Source: Sphingopyxis sp. (lineage in GTDB: Bacteria > Pseudomonadota > Alphaproteobacteria > Sphingomonadales > Sphingomonadaceae). Taken from it: DNA of 64,000 nucleotides. Location: assembly GCA_002733865.1 (NCBI GenBank), contig NVXM01000001.1:14206-78205 (forward strand), given 5' to 3'. This document shows positions 44,576 to 55,300 of this stretch, in pieces; within the stretch, counting starts at the first letter, position 1; each line of letters opens with the position of its first letter. Position numbers and translations under genes: made by a program. Below the pieces are notes generated by a model, which saw only the letters and a program-made list of their open reading frames with translations, ran no database searches and was not told the origin of the DNA.

Positions 44576-45714
44576 CTTTCTATTGGAAACAGGGCCATGA
44601 TGCGACCGATCTGGGCACTCATCGGCGCGAGCACATCGTCCTGCGTTTTGCCCAGTCGGACCACCGTCAGCTTCTGCTCCGGCGACACCACAATTTGTTG
44701 ACCCAGATGGCCCAGGGCTGCAAATATCGTGTCCGGCCCATTGTCTGGAAACAGCACCTGATTCCGGCCCTCCGGCCGCTTTTTGTTTAACCACAGATGA
44801 CCGCCATATGCAGGGTCGTTTTCGGATGATGTCTTCATGAACTGAACCCAGTTGACTGGCAAATGCTTGGCCCCCTTCCGGGCACCATTGTGCCGCAGAA
44901 ATTCACCAAAGCGGGCATAGTCGCGCGCTGTGGCGTGAATGAAACTGCCGCCCAGAAACGTCCCGTTCGGATCAAATTCCGGATAGGTGCTGTCCATTCC
45001 CAAAGGCTCGAGCAGTCGACCGCGGATGAAGCGCAAAGTAACATCGCGCCGGACTTGCGGATCAGAACTGTCAGTCAGGGTGCGGGTGATTATGTCGGAA
45101 AGAACGTTGCTGGTAGCGGTGCTATACTCGAATTTCTCGCCCGCCGGAGCTTCCATCGGACGGGCTTCTGCATAAGCGGCCGTATCCTGAGCACCGTCCA
45201 GAAACAACATCCGGCTGGTATCCGCCTCGAAGATCGTCTTTCCGCCCTCCTCGGCAACTTCGGTATGATCCAAACCCGACGACATATGCAGCAAATGCCG
45301 CAAGGTAATCTCACCACGGGGATCGCCAGGCCTTTGCCAAGCGGGAACGGGAGCGGGATCATCGAGCACCAGCCGCCCATCCGCAACAAGAAAGCCGATT
45401 AAAGCACCGGTAAAGCTTTTTGCCATCGACCAGCTGATGAATCTGGTGTCCTCGTCATAGCCCTCGCCATAGCGTTCAGCGATGATTTTTCCCCGGTACA
45501 TGATCAGCAGAGCGCGGGTTTCGGCCATGGCCGGATCTTCGAATAGGGGCGCTATGGCTTTATCGAGCCGCGCTTTCGCTATCGGGCTAGAGTCGGAAAT
45601 ATAGGCCAGTTCAGCAGCTGTTTTCTCCGGTTCAGGCGCTGATTGCTGGTTGGCTCCGCATCCGGAAACAGCGATCGTAAGAGCCGATAACAAAGCGAGT
45701 TTAATCTTGTGCAT
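44572..45714 (-). CDS. Serine hydrolase lipoprotein (class C beta-lactamase/PBP-like)
   Basis: The 380-residue protein has a signal peptide with lipobox VSGC (Cys 19), so it is probably lipid-anchored, and a beta-lactamase-fold domain with the SxxK motif S96-MA-K99, the tyrosine motif in FEYSTATSN and a KTG-equivalent region near LGHLGQQIVV. Such proteins act as peptidases, esterases or amidases; resistance activity is not implied. ATG 45714 is chosen for its signal peptide. It is divergent from a small membrane-protein gene with 29 bp between starts. Confidence 0.88.
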   Translation of the reverse strand: MHKIKLALLSALTIAVSGCGANQQSAPEPEKTAAELAYISDSSPIAKARLDKAIAPLFEDPAMAETRALLIMYRGKIIAERYGEGYDEDTRFISWSMAKSFTGALIGFLVADGRLVLDDPAPVPAWQRPGDPRGEITLRHLLHMSSGLDHTEVAEEGGKTIFEADTSRMLFLDGAQDTAAYAEARPMEAPAGEKFEYSTATSNVLSDIITRTLTDSSDPQVRRDVTLRFIRGRLLEPLGMDSTYPEFDPNGTFLGGSFIHATARDYARFGEFLRHNGARKGAKHLPVNWVQFMKTSSENDPAYGGHLWLNKKRPEGRNQVLFPDNGPDTIFAALGHLGQQIVVSPEQKLTVVRLGKTQDDVLAPMSAQIGRIMALFPIES

Positions 45715-45743
45715 GCGGTGTCGTTGCACCATTAGAAGCCGCC

Positions 45744-46112
45744 ATGGCAACCGTAAAAATTAGATCAAGCAATCCGCGCACCAAATGGCGCGTGGCATTG
45801 TATATCGGCGCGATTTTCCTGCTTATCGTGATCGGCCTGCTGGCTTATAATGCCACTTTCATCAAGGGGCAGCTGGATGTCGGTACCGCTTACGGTGCCC
45901 GAGTAGCCTGCTCCTGCCATTATATTGGCGGGCGCGACATCGACGATTGCCGCAAGGATTTCGAACCCGGCATGGAAGTGATAGGCTTGACCGTGGATAA
46001 GAAACGCAAAAGGGTGACGGCGTCGGCCCCGATGATAGCATCGGCGACCGCCGAATTTCGCGAAGGCTGGGGCTGTGTGATGCTAACCGACACGCAGCTG
46101 GAACAAGAATGA
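45744..46112 (+). CDS. Small single-helix membrane protein of unknown function
   Basis: The 122-residue product has a basic N-terminus, one membrane helix (about 17-38) and a periplasmic domain with three cysteines close together (ACSCHYIGGRDIDDC) and a fourth in WGCVMLTD, suggesting two disulfides. I do not recognise a named family. It is divergent from the serine hydrolase lipoprotein gene and only 29 bp from it, so the two share a control region and may act on the same envelope process. Confidence 0.75.
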   Translation: MATVKIRSSNPRTKWRVALYIGAIFLLIVIGLLAYNATFIKGQLDVGTAYGARVACSCHYIGGRDIDDCRKDFEPGMEVIGLTVDKKRKRVTASAPMIASATAEFREGWGCVMLTDTQLEQE

Positions 46113-46247
46113 GTAAATAACAAACTTCTTGTTCGGTCTCCTGCTATTGTTCAGGTCATTGACCGTTTCTGATTGGCATCTCAGGCATTATGGATGCCGA
46201 ACATCTTGATGGGCTGCACCGAAAAATGCCCCCTGAGATTGGCTCGC

Positions 46248-47561
46248 TTATTTTTTGTCCAGCCGCCGCATTGTCGGCGTAACCGCGACACCATGGAGCA
46301 GGATTGAAATAAATATTACAAGGGAAACAACCGGCCACAACTCGTTACCATTGCCGAACTCACCGTGGTTCAACGCAAAGGCGAGATAAAAGACCGAACC
46401 CAGGCCACGGATACCGAAAAAGGAGACAATAAATCGTTCGCCCCGGGAGCGCTTTATGCCGGTCATGCTGAGCCAGCCGATAACCGGGCGAACTATCAAG
46501 ATCACAAGCAATGCGAAAACCACGTGATTCCAGCCAATTTCCTGAAGCAGTCCGCCACCAATGATCATCCCGCCAAAACAGACCAACAGGATCATCATGA
46601 GCAGCCTTTCGGTTTCATCGGCAAAATCATGCATTCGGAGGTTATATTCATGGTCTCCGGCTTCTCGGCGTAAACTCAGTCCTGCCAGAAATACCGCAAG
46701 AAATCCGTAGCCATGGAGATATTCAGTCAACGCATAAACGATCAGCGTTACACCCAATGCAACAAACCCGTCACCGGTCCGCGAGAGGCGCGTGCCTGAA
46801 GGCAGCTTGTAAATGGCTTTACCCAATAATGTCCCCAAAACCATCCCGACCAATATCCCTATCAGTCCGCGAACCGCGATATCGTTGACCGCCCACTCTT
46901 TCCAGACATCTGCACCAAAACCGGCGATACTGGCAGCTATCGCCAGATGGACGAACGGAAATGCCAGCGCGTCGTTCAGGCCCGCTTCCGCCGTCAAAGC
47001 GAAGCGTACTTCATCTTCATCGGTGTTGGCAGGACGTTCGATTTGGACATCAGATGCAAGCACCGGGTCTGTCGGCGCCAAGCAGGCTCCCAAAAGCAAG
47101 GCAGTTGCAATCGGAAATCCCAATAACCAGCTGCCGAGAAATGCGAGGCACACGATTGTCAGCGGCATGGTTAGAGCGAGCAGTCGGACGGGCAGCGCCC
47201 ATCCATCGCGCGCGAAAGGCCGCGATATCTTTAGCCCCGCTCCCATCAATGAGATAATCACAATCAGCTCCGTGGCTTTTTCGATGATTACGGGAGTTTC
47301 CATGGGATGCGGAGAATAATCGGAAAATGGCGGCCAGGAAAATATAACCATTCCCAAACCCAAACATATGATGGGCAGGCTCAAAGGTAGTCGGCGCAAA
47401 ACCAGCGGGAGCCAGGCCACCATCATGATAAGCACCCCGAGCCCGAGCAGCAATGGAATGTAGAGGGAGACCATGTCCCTACCCACTTCATTTTGCATCA
47501 CCGGATCTGAGGCAGCAGTGCCGCCGGTTGCCGCCAATATTGTCATTAGGGAAGCAGTCAT
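46248..47561 (-). CDS. Cation:proton antiporter (CPA1/NhaP type)
   Basis: The 437-residue antiporter has about twelve helices and the family core: the unwound-helix region LLLGACLAPTDPVLASDVQIE and the ion-binding segment EAGLNDALAFPFVHLA, in which ND is the CPA1 signature. A long periplasmic or cytoplasmic tail is absent. It would exchange Na+ or K+ for H+. It stands alone, and the next 404 bp contain no confident gene. Confidence 0.93.
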   Translation of the reverse strand: MTASLMTILAATGGTAASDPVMQNEVGRDMVSLYIPLLLGLGVLIMMVAWLPLVLRRLPLSLPIICLGLGMVIFSWPPFSDYSPHPMETPVIIEKATELIVIISLMGAGLKISRPFARDGWALPVRLLALTMPLTIVCLAFLGSWLLGFPIATALLLGACLAPTDPVLASDVQIERPANTDEDEVRFALTAEAGLNDALAFPFVHLAIAASIAGFGADVWKEWAVNDIAVRGLIGILVGMVLGTLLGKAIYKLPSGTRLSRTGDGFVALGVTLIVYALTEYLHGYGFLAVFLAGLSLRREAGDHEYNLRMHDFADETERLLMMILLVCFGGMIIGGGLLQEIGWNHVVFALLVILIVRPVIGWLSMTGIKRSRGERFIVSFFGIRGLGSVFYLAFALNHGEFGNGNELWPVVSLVIFISILLHGVAVTPTMRRLDKK

Positions 47562-47965
47562 AAGGCCAGCGCTACTAAACGTTTTTCAGTTACCCATGGG
47601 CAATGGACTTTTTTACCTTTAGCAGGCTTGCTGCAGAATACCGGATGAGCAAAGCGCAGGCACAAGCTGGTCCCCGGTTCTGGTCCCCTTCTATGAGCCA
47701 AGCTGCGGGAAAGATTCACACTTGTTATTTTGTCCGTTTTCACAATGGATTATACGCTTATCAGTCAGATGCGGTTCCCTGTGATTATTCCGGGCACTTT
47801 TTCCGACCAATCCTCGGATCACATTCAGATCGGGTCACAGGGAAACGGCAGAGCCCTATTCTGCTCAACGTCTTTCAGGAACTTACCGTCGGCCTGTTCG
47901 TTCATAGCTTATAGCCCGAAGCTATTTGGTAGCGAAGGGTTGCCTGACAAGGAAAGGAATGATTT
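47562..47965 (+). other. 404-bp region without a confident gene; structured element and hairpin
   Basis: TTCCCTGTGA (47775-47784) and TCACAGGGAA (47835-47844) form a perfect 10-bp inverted repeat 50 nt apart. ATAGCTT (47904-47910)/AAGCTAT (47919-47925) form a 7-bp hairpin about 40 nt before the next start codon. Short open frames in the region have no ribosome sites or protein-like composition. The DNA may hold the leader or a small RNA for the lipoprotein gene at 47966. Confidence 0.4.
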
Positions 47966-48259
47966 ATGACAAAGTTTCTTTTAGCATCTGTTGTCACGGC
48001 GGCATTCACACTTGCCGCATGCGCAGAGCAAGTGGACGATGCAACAATCGAATCTGAAGATATGTATGATGATACCGTCGACAGAGATGTCATGCCTGAA
48101 CAGCCCGTTTTGACTGATCCGGTGCCAGAAGCGACAACGCCTGACGCTGATAACGCCGGTGATGGGATGAATCCGGACCGCACCCTGCAAGATGGCTTGG
48201 AAAACGAGCCGATGACTCCAGAAGAAAAACCGATGCCGGATAAACGATCCGGCCAATAA
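47966..48259 (+). CDS. Small acidic lipoprotein of unknown function
   Basis: The 97-residue product has a lipoprotein signal (MTKFLLASVVTAAFTLAAC, lipobox LAAC with Cys 19) followed by a low-complexity, strongly acidic, Pro- and Asp/Glu-rich chain likely to be disordered. AAGGAAAGGA precedes the ATG. No family is recognised. It is convergent with mnmA. Confidence 0.72.
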   Translation: MTKFLLASVVTAAFTLAACAEQVDDATIESEDMYDDTVDRDVMPEQPVLTDPVPEATTPDADNAGDGMNPDRTLQDGLENEPMTPEEKPMPDKRSGQ

Positions 48260-48358
48260 AAATATTACGGCGATATAACAAGGTGCGGCTGGGCATTACT
48301 GGCCGCACCATTTTGCCGCTCGATTTACAAAAACACGACAGGATAGTTATTCAAAAAC

Positions 48359-49495
48359 TCACTGCACTTCCGCGGCCGCAAGCCATTGCTGTTCAAGCGC
48401 AGCAGTGTAGTCGATCCAGCCTCCGCCCAAAACCCGGTCCTTGTGATAAAACACAGCCGCCTGGCCCGGAGACACGCCGAATTCGGGATTGTGAAATTGT
48501 AGCTCTTGTCCTTCCAGCCGGGCGAGAGTGGGCTTGGCCATCGAACGGACCTTAACCTCGACCGGTCCAACATAGTCGCCACCGATCCAGTTGATATCGC
48601 GGAGAGACGCTGAAGCAACCGCGAGTGCCTGCTTTGGACCTACCACCACGCGCTTGGCTTCCGGTTCCAGTCGGATCACATAGAGCGGCTCAGCCTGGCC
48701 GCCGATTTCCAGTCCTTTGCGCTGCCCGACGGTATAATGGATCAGGCCCTTGTGACGCCCCATTATTGTGCCATCGATATGGACAATCTCGCCATCATCG
48801 TCGGCGTCTGGTCGCAGCTTGCGGACGACGCTGGCATAATCGCCATTGGGAACAAAACAGATATCCTGGCTGTCCGGCTTGAAAGCCACCGCCAGCCCCA
48901 TGTCTTCAGCGATTTCGCGCACCTGTGTCTTGGGCATGTCCCCCAGTGGAAATCGCAAATAGTCCAGTTGATCCTGAGTGGTTGCGAAGAGAAAATAGCT
49001 TTGGTCGCGAGCGGGATCCAGCGCCCGATGCAATTGAGCGCCGTCGGGCGTCGCAACACGCCGTACATAATGGCCAGTCGCCAAACAGTCCGCCCCCAGT
49101 TCCCGAGACAGTTGGAGCAGATCAGTAAATTTCACGCCCATATTGCACTGCACGCAGGGAATGGGTGTCCGCCCGGCCATATATTCATCGGCAAAGACGT
49201 CCATGACCGAATCCTTGAACCGGCTGGCATGATCAAAAACATAATGCGCGATACCGAGCCGATCAGCGACGGCGCGCGCGTCGCGAATGTCCTGGCCGGC
49301 ACAACAGCTTCCGACTCGGCCCACCGCTTCACCATGGTCGTAAAGCTGCAGAGTAATACCGATAGTTTCGGCACCGGTGCGCGCAGCGAGGGCAGCGACC
49401 ACGCTGGAGTCGACGCCACCCGACATCGCCACCACGATCCGCTTGCCAGTCAGGTCATCGCCCAGTTGAAAATTTCCGTTGATTCGATCCGTCAT
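48359..49495 (-). CDS. mnmA: tRNA-uridine 2-sulfurtransferase MnmA
   Basis: MnmA thiolates U34 of Lys, Glu and Gln tRNAs. The 378-residue protein has the PP-loop SGGVDSS (25-31), the two catalytic cysteines in PCVQCN and [14 protein letters not shown] and DQSYFLF segments, and a C-terminal beta-barrel. The N-terminus has a slightly longer lead than E. coli MnmA. It stands alone on this strand, divergent from a small hypothetical gene. Confidence 0.96.
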   Translation of the reverse strand: MTDRINGNFQLGDDLTGKRIVVAMSGGVDSSVVAALAARTGAETIGITLQLYDHGEAVGRVGSCCAGQDIRDARAVADRLGIAHYVFDHASRFKDSVMDVFADEYMAGRTPIPCVQCNMGVKFTDLLQLSRELGADCLATGHYVRRVATPDGAQLHRALDPARDQSYFLFATTQDQLDYLRFPLGDMPKTQVREIAEDMGLAVAFKPDSQDICFVPNGDYASVVRKLRPDADDDGEIVHIDGTIMGRHKGLIHYTVGQRKGLEIGGQAEPLYVIRLEPEAKRVVVGPKQALAVASASLRDINWIGGDYVGPVEVKVRSMAKPTLARLEGQELQFHNPEFGVSPGQAAVFYHKDRVLGGGWIDYTAALEQQWLAAAEVQ

Positions 49496-49684
49496 ATCAA
49501 TCGCCGTCCTTAGAGAAATCCTGTCACCAGCGCCAGCGCAGCGAACAATTGCTCATGCCTCTCCTGATGTGATCCAATTTGGCACGAATTCGTCAAATGC
49601 AAGGAAGGATTGCTTAACCTCTCCTAAGGCGAAGTGAAGATCCCTTTTACATTAGCTTATATCTTCGCTGCTAGACCAGCGGCT

Positions 49685-50017
49685 ATGGATATGAACTTTC
49701 CCCACCAGAACCGCAAACGGGTTGCGAGCGAAGAAGGTTCTGATGGCCCCGCTCATATCGGGGACCATCAAGCATTGCTCCAACACGCAATTGCCCGGCA
49801 GGTATCCAGTCAGTCCGCTCGTGACTTTGACCTGGCCCGCCGCGGCAAGGGAGGCAACAAAGAGGCCGTTCGCTCGTCGATAGAAGACCGGATGGCTTTT
49901 TTTGCAGGCAGGTTAAGCAACGAGAGATCAGGCCACACCGATCAACTTTTGTTTAAATCTGGTTGTTTCCGGCCGGATCTGGCGCAGCGGGAAATCGACA
50001 AAATGGACAATAGTTGA
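49685..50017 (+). CDS. Small hypothetical protein
   Basis: The 110-residue product (from ATG 49685) is charged, cytoplasmic, without recognised domains; it has a predicted helical centre (ALLQHAIARQVSSQSARDFDLARR) and no signal peptide. A GTG at 49634 would lengthen it by 17 residues. Ribosome sites are weak for both. It lies between mnmA and sciP on the forward strand. Real gene status is uncertain. Confidence 0.4.
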   Translation: MDMNFPHQNRKRVASEEGSDGPAHIGDHQALLQHAIARQVSSQSARDFDLARRGKGGNKEAVRSSIEDRMAFFAGRLSNERSGHTDQLLFKSGCFRPDLAQREIDKMDNS

Positions 50018-50133
50018 ATGTGTGAAGACGACGTTTACCTTGGCGGTTCAGGTAATCGAAAATCTCTACCGCTACTAATTCTAGACGTAACGGTAAACGG
50101 TGTAAAATGCCGAAAGGCGAATTTGAGGGTAGT

Positions 50134-50433
50134 ATGATTGAAAATCAAAAAATAAAACCAGCGCAAGTTGTCGGCCCCCTTGGTGAACCGCTCACCATCG
50201 ATGATTTGCCGAAACCTGGCACAACGCGCTGGGTGGTACGTCGCAAGGCGGAAGTTGTTGCGGCGGTCAATGGCGGTTTGCTGTCCGTTGATGAAGTGTG
50301 CGACCGATACGATCTTTCACTGGAAGAATTTGCTTCCTGGCAGCGCGCTGTGGATCGGTCAGGAATGCCCGGCCTGCGCGTCACTCGGATCCAGCATTAT
50401 CGTGATTTGTACGAGCGTCAGCAGAAATACTGA
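50134..50433 (+). CDS. sciP: DUF1153/SciP-type CtrA inhibitor
   Basis: SciP binds DNA and CtrA to repress CtrA-activated promoters during the alphaproteobacterial cell cycle. The 99-residue protein shows the family hallmarks: VVGPLGEPLTIDDLP, RWVVRRKAEVVAAVNGG and the helix-turn-helix core LSVDEVCDRYDLSLEEFASWQ. I prefer ATG 50134 (GAGGGT upstream, length close to Caulobacter SciP) to the ATG at 50107. It is a strong taxonomic marker for alphaproteobacteria. Confidence 0.93.
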   Translation: MIENQKIKPAQVVGPLGEPLTIDDLPKPGTTRWVVRRKAEVVAAVNGGLLSVDEVCDRYDLSLEEFASWQRAVDRSGMPGLRVTRIQHYRDLYERQQKY

Positions 50434-50588
50434 GCAACCGCGTCCGACGTCAGAGATCAAAAAGGGTCGCCCAGGGACATCCCGGCGGCCCTTTGGATTC
50501 CTGCAAGCGACTGAAATATCCGATATGCCGATGCAACCATATTCGCGCGCACGGGTTACACCTACTCGTGTATAAATAGGAGGACTAT

Positions 50589-50852
50589 ATGGGTTGGATT
50601 ATTGCATTGATCGTTGGCGGTGTTGCAGGCTGGTTGGCCAGCATGGTGATGGGACGTGATGCGTCCATGGGAGTGATTCTGAATATCGTTGTCGGCATCA
50701 TTGGATCGGTAATCGGCAATTTCGTTGGTGGCTATTTTGGCTTCGGCGGCAGTATTCAGCAGTTTTCGATCATCGGCTTGTTCACAGCATTCGTTGGCGC
50801 GGTTGTTTTGCTTTTGATCCTCAACCTGATTCAGCGGGGCCGCGTGCGTTAA
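50589..50852 (+). CDS. GlsB/YeaQ/YmgE family stress-response membrane protein
   Basis: The 87-residue protein has three glycine-rich helices and the family patterns IIALIVGGVAGWLASMVMGRD, then GIIGSVIGNFVGGYFG. Small transglycosylase-associated-type (PF04226) membrane proteins of this kind are induced by general stress in many proteobacteria; the molecular role is unknown. AGGAGG precedes the ATG. A strong hairpin follows 40 nt after the stop. Confidence 0.93.
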   Translation: MGWIIALIVGGVAGWLASMVMGRDASMGVILNIVVGIIGSVIGNFVGGYFGFGGSIQQFSIIGLFTAFVGAVVLLLILNLIQRGRVR

Positions 50853-50894
50853 TACTCGCTTTTCTGCAAAAATTTACTAGATTGCTCACCATTC

Positions 50895-50922
50895 AGGGCC
50901 GGTTCGTTCGCGAATCGGCCCT
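50895..50922 (+). terminator. Hairpin terminator with TTCG loop
   Basis: AGGGCCGGTTCG (50895-50906) pairs with CGAATCGGCCCT (50911-50922) with one G-T pair, closing a TTCG tetraloop, followed by a short T-run. It lies 43 nt after the GlsB-type gene and before the efflux operon, and probably ends transcription there. Confidence 0.65.
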
Positions 50923-51113
50923 TTCGTATGACCCTGTTGGTCGTTGATCGAACCCGGACTTGAATAAATCGCCTGATCCTGTTCCAGCTTGCCGCCGGTG
51001 CCATATTGATGTAACACAGTTAATGCAAAACCTCCGCCGGCCAGAAAAGCCGCGATTCTTTTGTGTGAAGCGGCGCGAAAATGCGATACAGAGTCCGACT
51101 GAAGAGTAAATAA

Positions 51114-52298
51114 ATGAACTATGAATCGACCATCCCGAGCGAAGATGTTGCCATTTTAGACGATGCAGAAGCACGCAGCACAAATCGGCGGCGGCTGATT
51201 ATCGCTGCGGCTGTCGCAGTGGCGCTGCTGTTGGCCTATATCGGCTACCATTATTTTACCGGCAACGCTGGCGCCGGTGACGAGGATGCAGCCAGTCAGG
51301 CTCCGACCGTTACGGTAATGGCTCCGGGCAAGCAGCAGATTACACGAACAATTAACGCGACCGGCACGCTTGCAGCGCGACGGGAAATAGCGGTCAGTGT
51401 GGTCGGTGAAGGTGGCCGGGTGACCAATGTCTACGTTGATGCTGGCGACTGGGTCAAACAGGGGCAGGTCATGGCCAGCATCGATCGCTCGGTGCAGTCT
51501 CAGCAAGCGGCCGGCCTGGAAGCTTCCATCGCCGTCTCTCGCGCAGATCTAAATCTGGCGCAATCCAATCTGGATCGCGCCATGCAGCTGGTCGACCGCG
51601 GATTTATTTCCAAGGCAGATGTCGACCGGCTGACGGCAACACGCGATGCTGCAGCGGCGCGTCTGCGGGTGGCGCAGGCACAATTTAACGAGACCCGGGC
51701 CCGCAACAGTCGCTTGAACATCGTAGCGCCAAAAGCCGGCTTTGTGCTGGAACGCAACGTCGAGCCTGGACAAACAGTGACCCAGGGCAGCGGCACGTTA
51801 TTCCTGTTGGCCCAGAATGGTGAAATGGAATTGCGGGCGCAGCTTGGCGAGGCCGATCTCGCCAATGTCACGGTAGGGACCACTACTGAAGTAACGCCGG
51901 TCGGCGCGGACAAGACGCTGACGGGCCGAATTTGGCAGGTTTCTCCGGTCATTGACCCACAAACGCGTCAGGGCATCGCCCGCATTGCGCTTGGCTATGA
52001 CAGCGCCTTGCGCCCGGGCGGTTTCGCCAACGCGCGCATCGAAAGCGGAACATCAGAGGCTTCAGTCTTGCCAGAATCCGCAGTCCTGAACGACAGCAAG
52101 GGAAGTTTTGTCTATATTATCGGCCCGGATAACAAGGCGGTCCGTCGTGATGTGGTCATAGGATCCGTGTCTAGCGCCGGACTGTCGATCACTTCCGGAC
52201 TCACCGGAACCGAAAAGGTTGTTCTCCGCGCTGGCGGCTTCCTTAATCCGGGTGAAACCGTTCGACCGGAAGTCCAGAAAAAAGCCAGCGGCGCTTGA
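51114..52298 (+). CDS. RND efflux periplasmic adaptor (membrane fusion protein)
   Basis: The 394-residue adaptor joins an inner-membrane RND pump to an outer-membrane channel. It has a cytoplasmic lead of about 25 residues, one anchoring helix (about 29-46), then the HlyD-type barrel-sandwich (GTLAARREIAVSVVGEGGRV, and APKAGFVLERNVEPGQTV) split by a coiled-coil hairpin (about 125-195), and a beta-barrel domain. It is an anchored, not lipidated, adaptor. It is 27 nt upstream of the permease. No outer-membrane factor gene is present in the window. Confidence 0.94.
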   Translation: MNYESTIPSEDVAILDDAEARSTNRRRLIIAAAVAVALLLAYIGYHYFTGNAGAGDEDAASQAPTVTVMAPGKQQITRTINATGTLAARREIAVSVVGEGGRVTNVYVDAGDWVKQGQVMASIDRSVQSQQAAGLEASIAVSRADLNLAQSNLDRAMQLVDRGFISKADVDRLTATRDAAAARLRVAQAQFNETRARNSRLNIVAPKAGFVLERNVEPGQTVTQGSGTLFLLAQNGEMELRAQLGEADLANVTVGTTTEVTPVGADKTLTGRIWQVSPVIDPQTRQGIARIALGYDSALRPGGFANARIESGTSEASVLPESAVLNDSKGSFVYIIGPDNKAVRRDVVIGSVSSAGLSITSGLTGTEKVVLRAGGFLNPGETVRPEVQKKASGA

Positions 52299-52325
52299 TT
52301 CGTGCGGAAATTTGGGGCCTGATCC

Positions 52326-55300
52326 ATGAACCTACGTAATATTTCCGCCTGGAGCACGCGCAATCCGGTTGTGCCGTTGGTGCTTTTTGCCGGCCTGCTT
52401 TTTGCTGGCTTGCTGAGCTTCAACCGGATGGATGTGGTGAATAATCCGGATGTCGAGTTTCCGGCCGTATCCGTCAACATCTCGCAGCCAGGCGCTGCAC
52501 CGACCGAAATCGAAAATCAAATCACCCAGAGAGTCGAAGCAGCGGTACGGTCAATCAGCGGCGTCAAAAATATCAGCTCGACAGCGAGCGAAGGCAGCAG
52601 CCAAACATTTGTCGAGTTTGAAATTGGCGAAGACGTGAACGACAGCGTCAATGAAGTCAAAAACTCGGTCGACCAGATCCGCGGGTCGTTGCCCGAAGGT
52701 ATTTTGGAACCGCAGATATCCAAAGTCGACGCCGTCGGTGGTCCGATCGGCTATTTTGCCGTCAAGGCAGACGACATGACGGTTGAACAGCTCAGCTGGT
52801 TTGTCGACGACACGGTGGCCAAACGATTGCTGACCGTGAATGGCATGGCGGAAGTGGATCGCTTTGGCGGTGTGGACCGCGAGATTCGCGTCATCCTGAA
52901 GCCGGACCGGATGCAGGCGCTGGGCGTGACCGCCAATCAGATCAATAACACACTGCGCCAAGTGAACATCAACGCCGCTGGCGGACGCGCAGAAGTGGGT
53001 GGCACCCGGCAATCCGTCCGCGTGCTGGGCAATGCCAGCGATGCCTATGAGCTGTCCCAAACGCAAATATCCCTGCGCAATGGTGAAACCGTAAAACTCA
53101 GCGATGTCGCGGACGTAAATGATTCCTTTGGCGAGCGCAGTTCCATTTCCAAAGTCAAAGGTGTTGAGGTCGTCAATTTCTCGATGACGCGCGCACGCGG
53201 CGCTTCCGACGTGACTGTCTATGACGAAGCGCGGGAAATCATGGACAAGATCGAAGCAGAAAACCCGGGCATCGAATTCATTCCTCTCGGCACCAGCGTC
53301 GAATATACCCGGTCGCAGTATAAAAGTTCGATGCTCGCGATGATCGAAGGCGCTATATTGGCGGTGGTCGTGGTTTTCATCTTCCTCCGCGACTGGCGCG
53401 CAACGGTAATATCAGCGATCGCTATCCCGCTTTCGGCGATTCCGACCTTCTGGTTCATGGATATGCTGGGGTTCAATCTCAACTTCCTGTCCCTGCTCGC
53501 GCTGGGTCTGGTGGCCGGCGTCCTTGTCGATGATGCCATTGTCGAGATCGAGAATATCGTGCGCCATATGCGCATGGGCAAGACCGCCTATCAGGCGTCC
53601 ATCGACGCAGCAGACGAAATCGGCCTTGCGGTTGTCGCAACGTCCTTCTGTATCGTCGCCGTTTTCTTGCCCGTAGGCCTGATGCCCGGCATTTCCGGCC
53701 AGTTTTTCAAGAATTTCGGTATTACGGTCGTTGTTTCGGTGTTGATGAGTCTGGCTGTCGCTCGAATGATAACCCCGATGATCGCCGCCTATTTCCTAAA
53801 GGCTAAAGGCCATGCGGACCATGGCGAGGGTCCCTGGATGGATCGCTATATGCGGATGTTGCAATGGGTATTGGACCGCTCGCAGGCCGACCGGATCAGG
53901 GAGACGCTTGTTCCCTCCAAAGCAGCCTGGTGGCAATATCTGGTTGGTTTCGTGCTGTTCGCATTGATCTTCGTCACATTTATCGGCGTCGCGTCAATGG
54001 CAGGATTCAAGGCTAACGAGCTTCTTGCTACCTTGATCCCCAGCGACTTGTTGCGAGCGATCGTAAGCTTGATTTTTGGCCTTGCCAGCGGCGCTTTCGT
54101 AGCATTTCTCCTGGCTAAGGCGATCAAATGGGTGGTTGGCATGTTTGGCGGTCGCTTCGCTCTTTGGTATGCCTATCGATCCGGTCGTTTCCGGGCCCGT
54201 GGTCATGACCACCGCATATGGATGATGGGCGTTGGCTTGATCGCCTTCGGCCTGACCGTCATATTGTTCGCGATAACGCCGGCGCAGTTTCAGCCGACGA
54301 TCAACGAGGACAACAGTCGGATCCAGATCGAGGTTGTGCCCGGCACAACGCTGGAGCAAACCGAGAAAATTGCAGATCGCGTGTCTGATCTCATGTATAA
54401 GCAGCCGGAGGTGGAACGCGCTCTGACCCGGGTCCGCGAAACGAATGCAACGGTTTTCGTGTCTCTCAAAAAAGATCGCGAAAAAACGTCGATCGAATTT
54501 GAACGTAGCTTGTTACCCGAACTGCAAAAAATCCCCGATGCCCGGATTTCTTTCCAGTCGCAAAGTGGCGGTGGCGGAACGGGGCGCGATATCTCGATCA
54601 TGCTGACCGGTTCAGATCCAGTTTTGCTGGAAACAACCGCAGCCACGCTGGTTGAACAGATGAAAGACATCAATTTGATCCGGGCGCCGCGCATTGCTGC
54701 AGATTTGAGTCGCCCCGAGATCATCATCACGCCTTATACGAACCTGGCATCTCAACTGGGTGTGACAACGGCAGCGCTGAGTCAGACGATACGGATCGCC
54801 ACGCTTGGCGAGATCGACCAGAACGCCGCGAAATTCTCACTCTCCGACCGGCAAATTCCGATCCGTGTGATGCTGCCGCTCGAATCGCGGAACGATCTGA
54901 CGACGATTGAGAACCTACCAATTCCGATCGGCAGTGGCGGCACCGTCCCGCTCCATCGGGTAGCATCGGTGAGCTTCGGTTCCGGACCCACCTCGATTCA
55001 GCGCTACAATCAGAACCGCCGGACGTTTGTCGGAGCGGACTTGGCTCCCGATGTCATCAAGGGCGAAGCGATGGAAAAAATCTACGCTCTGCCGATCATG
55101 AAAGATTTGCCAACCGGCGTGTCCAATGAAGCATTCGGCGAAGATGAATGGCAACAGGAGCTGGCTGTCAATTTCGTCATTGCTCTGATTGCCGGCATTC
55201 TGCTCGTGTTTGCGACCCTCGTCCTGCTTTACAAGCGCGTTATGTCACCACTGGTGAACATGGGCTCTCTGGCCCTGGCACCGCTCGGCGGCATATTCCT

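Noticed and set aside
47603..47914. 103-residue frame in the 404-bp gap
   Set aside because: No ribosome site, no protein-like pattern, and it runs through the inverted repeat and hairpin.
50893..51183. 96-residue minus-strand frame
   Set aside because: It covers the terminator hairpin and the start of the efflux adaptor; no homology.
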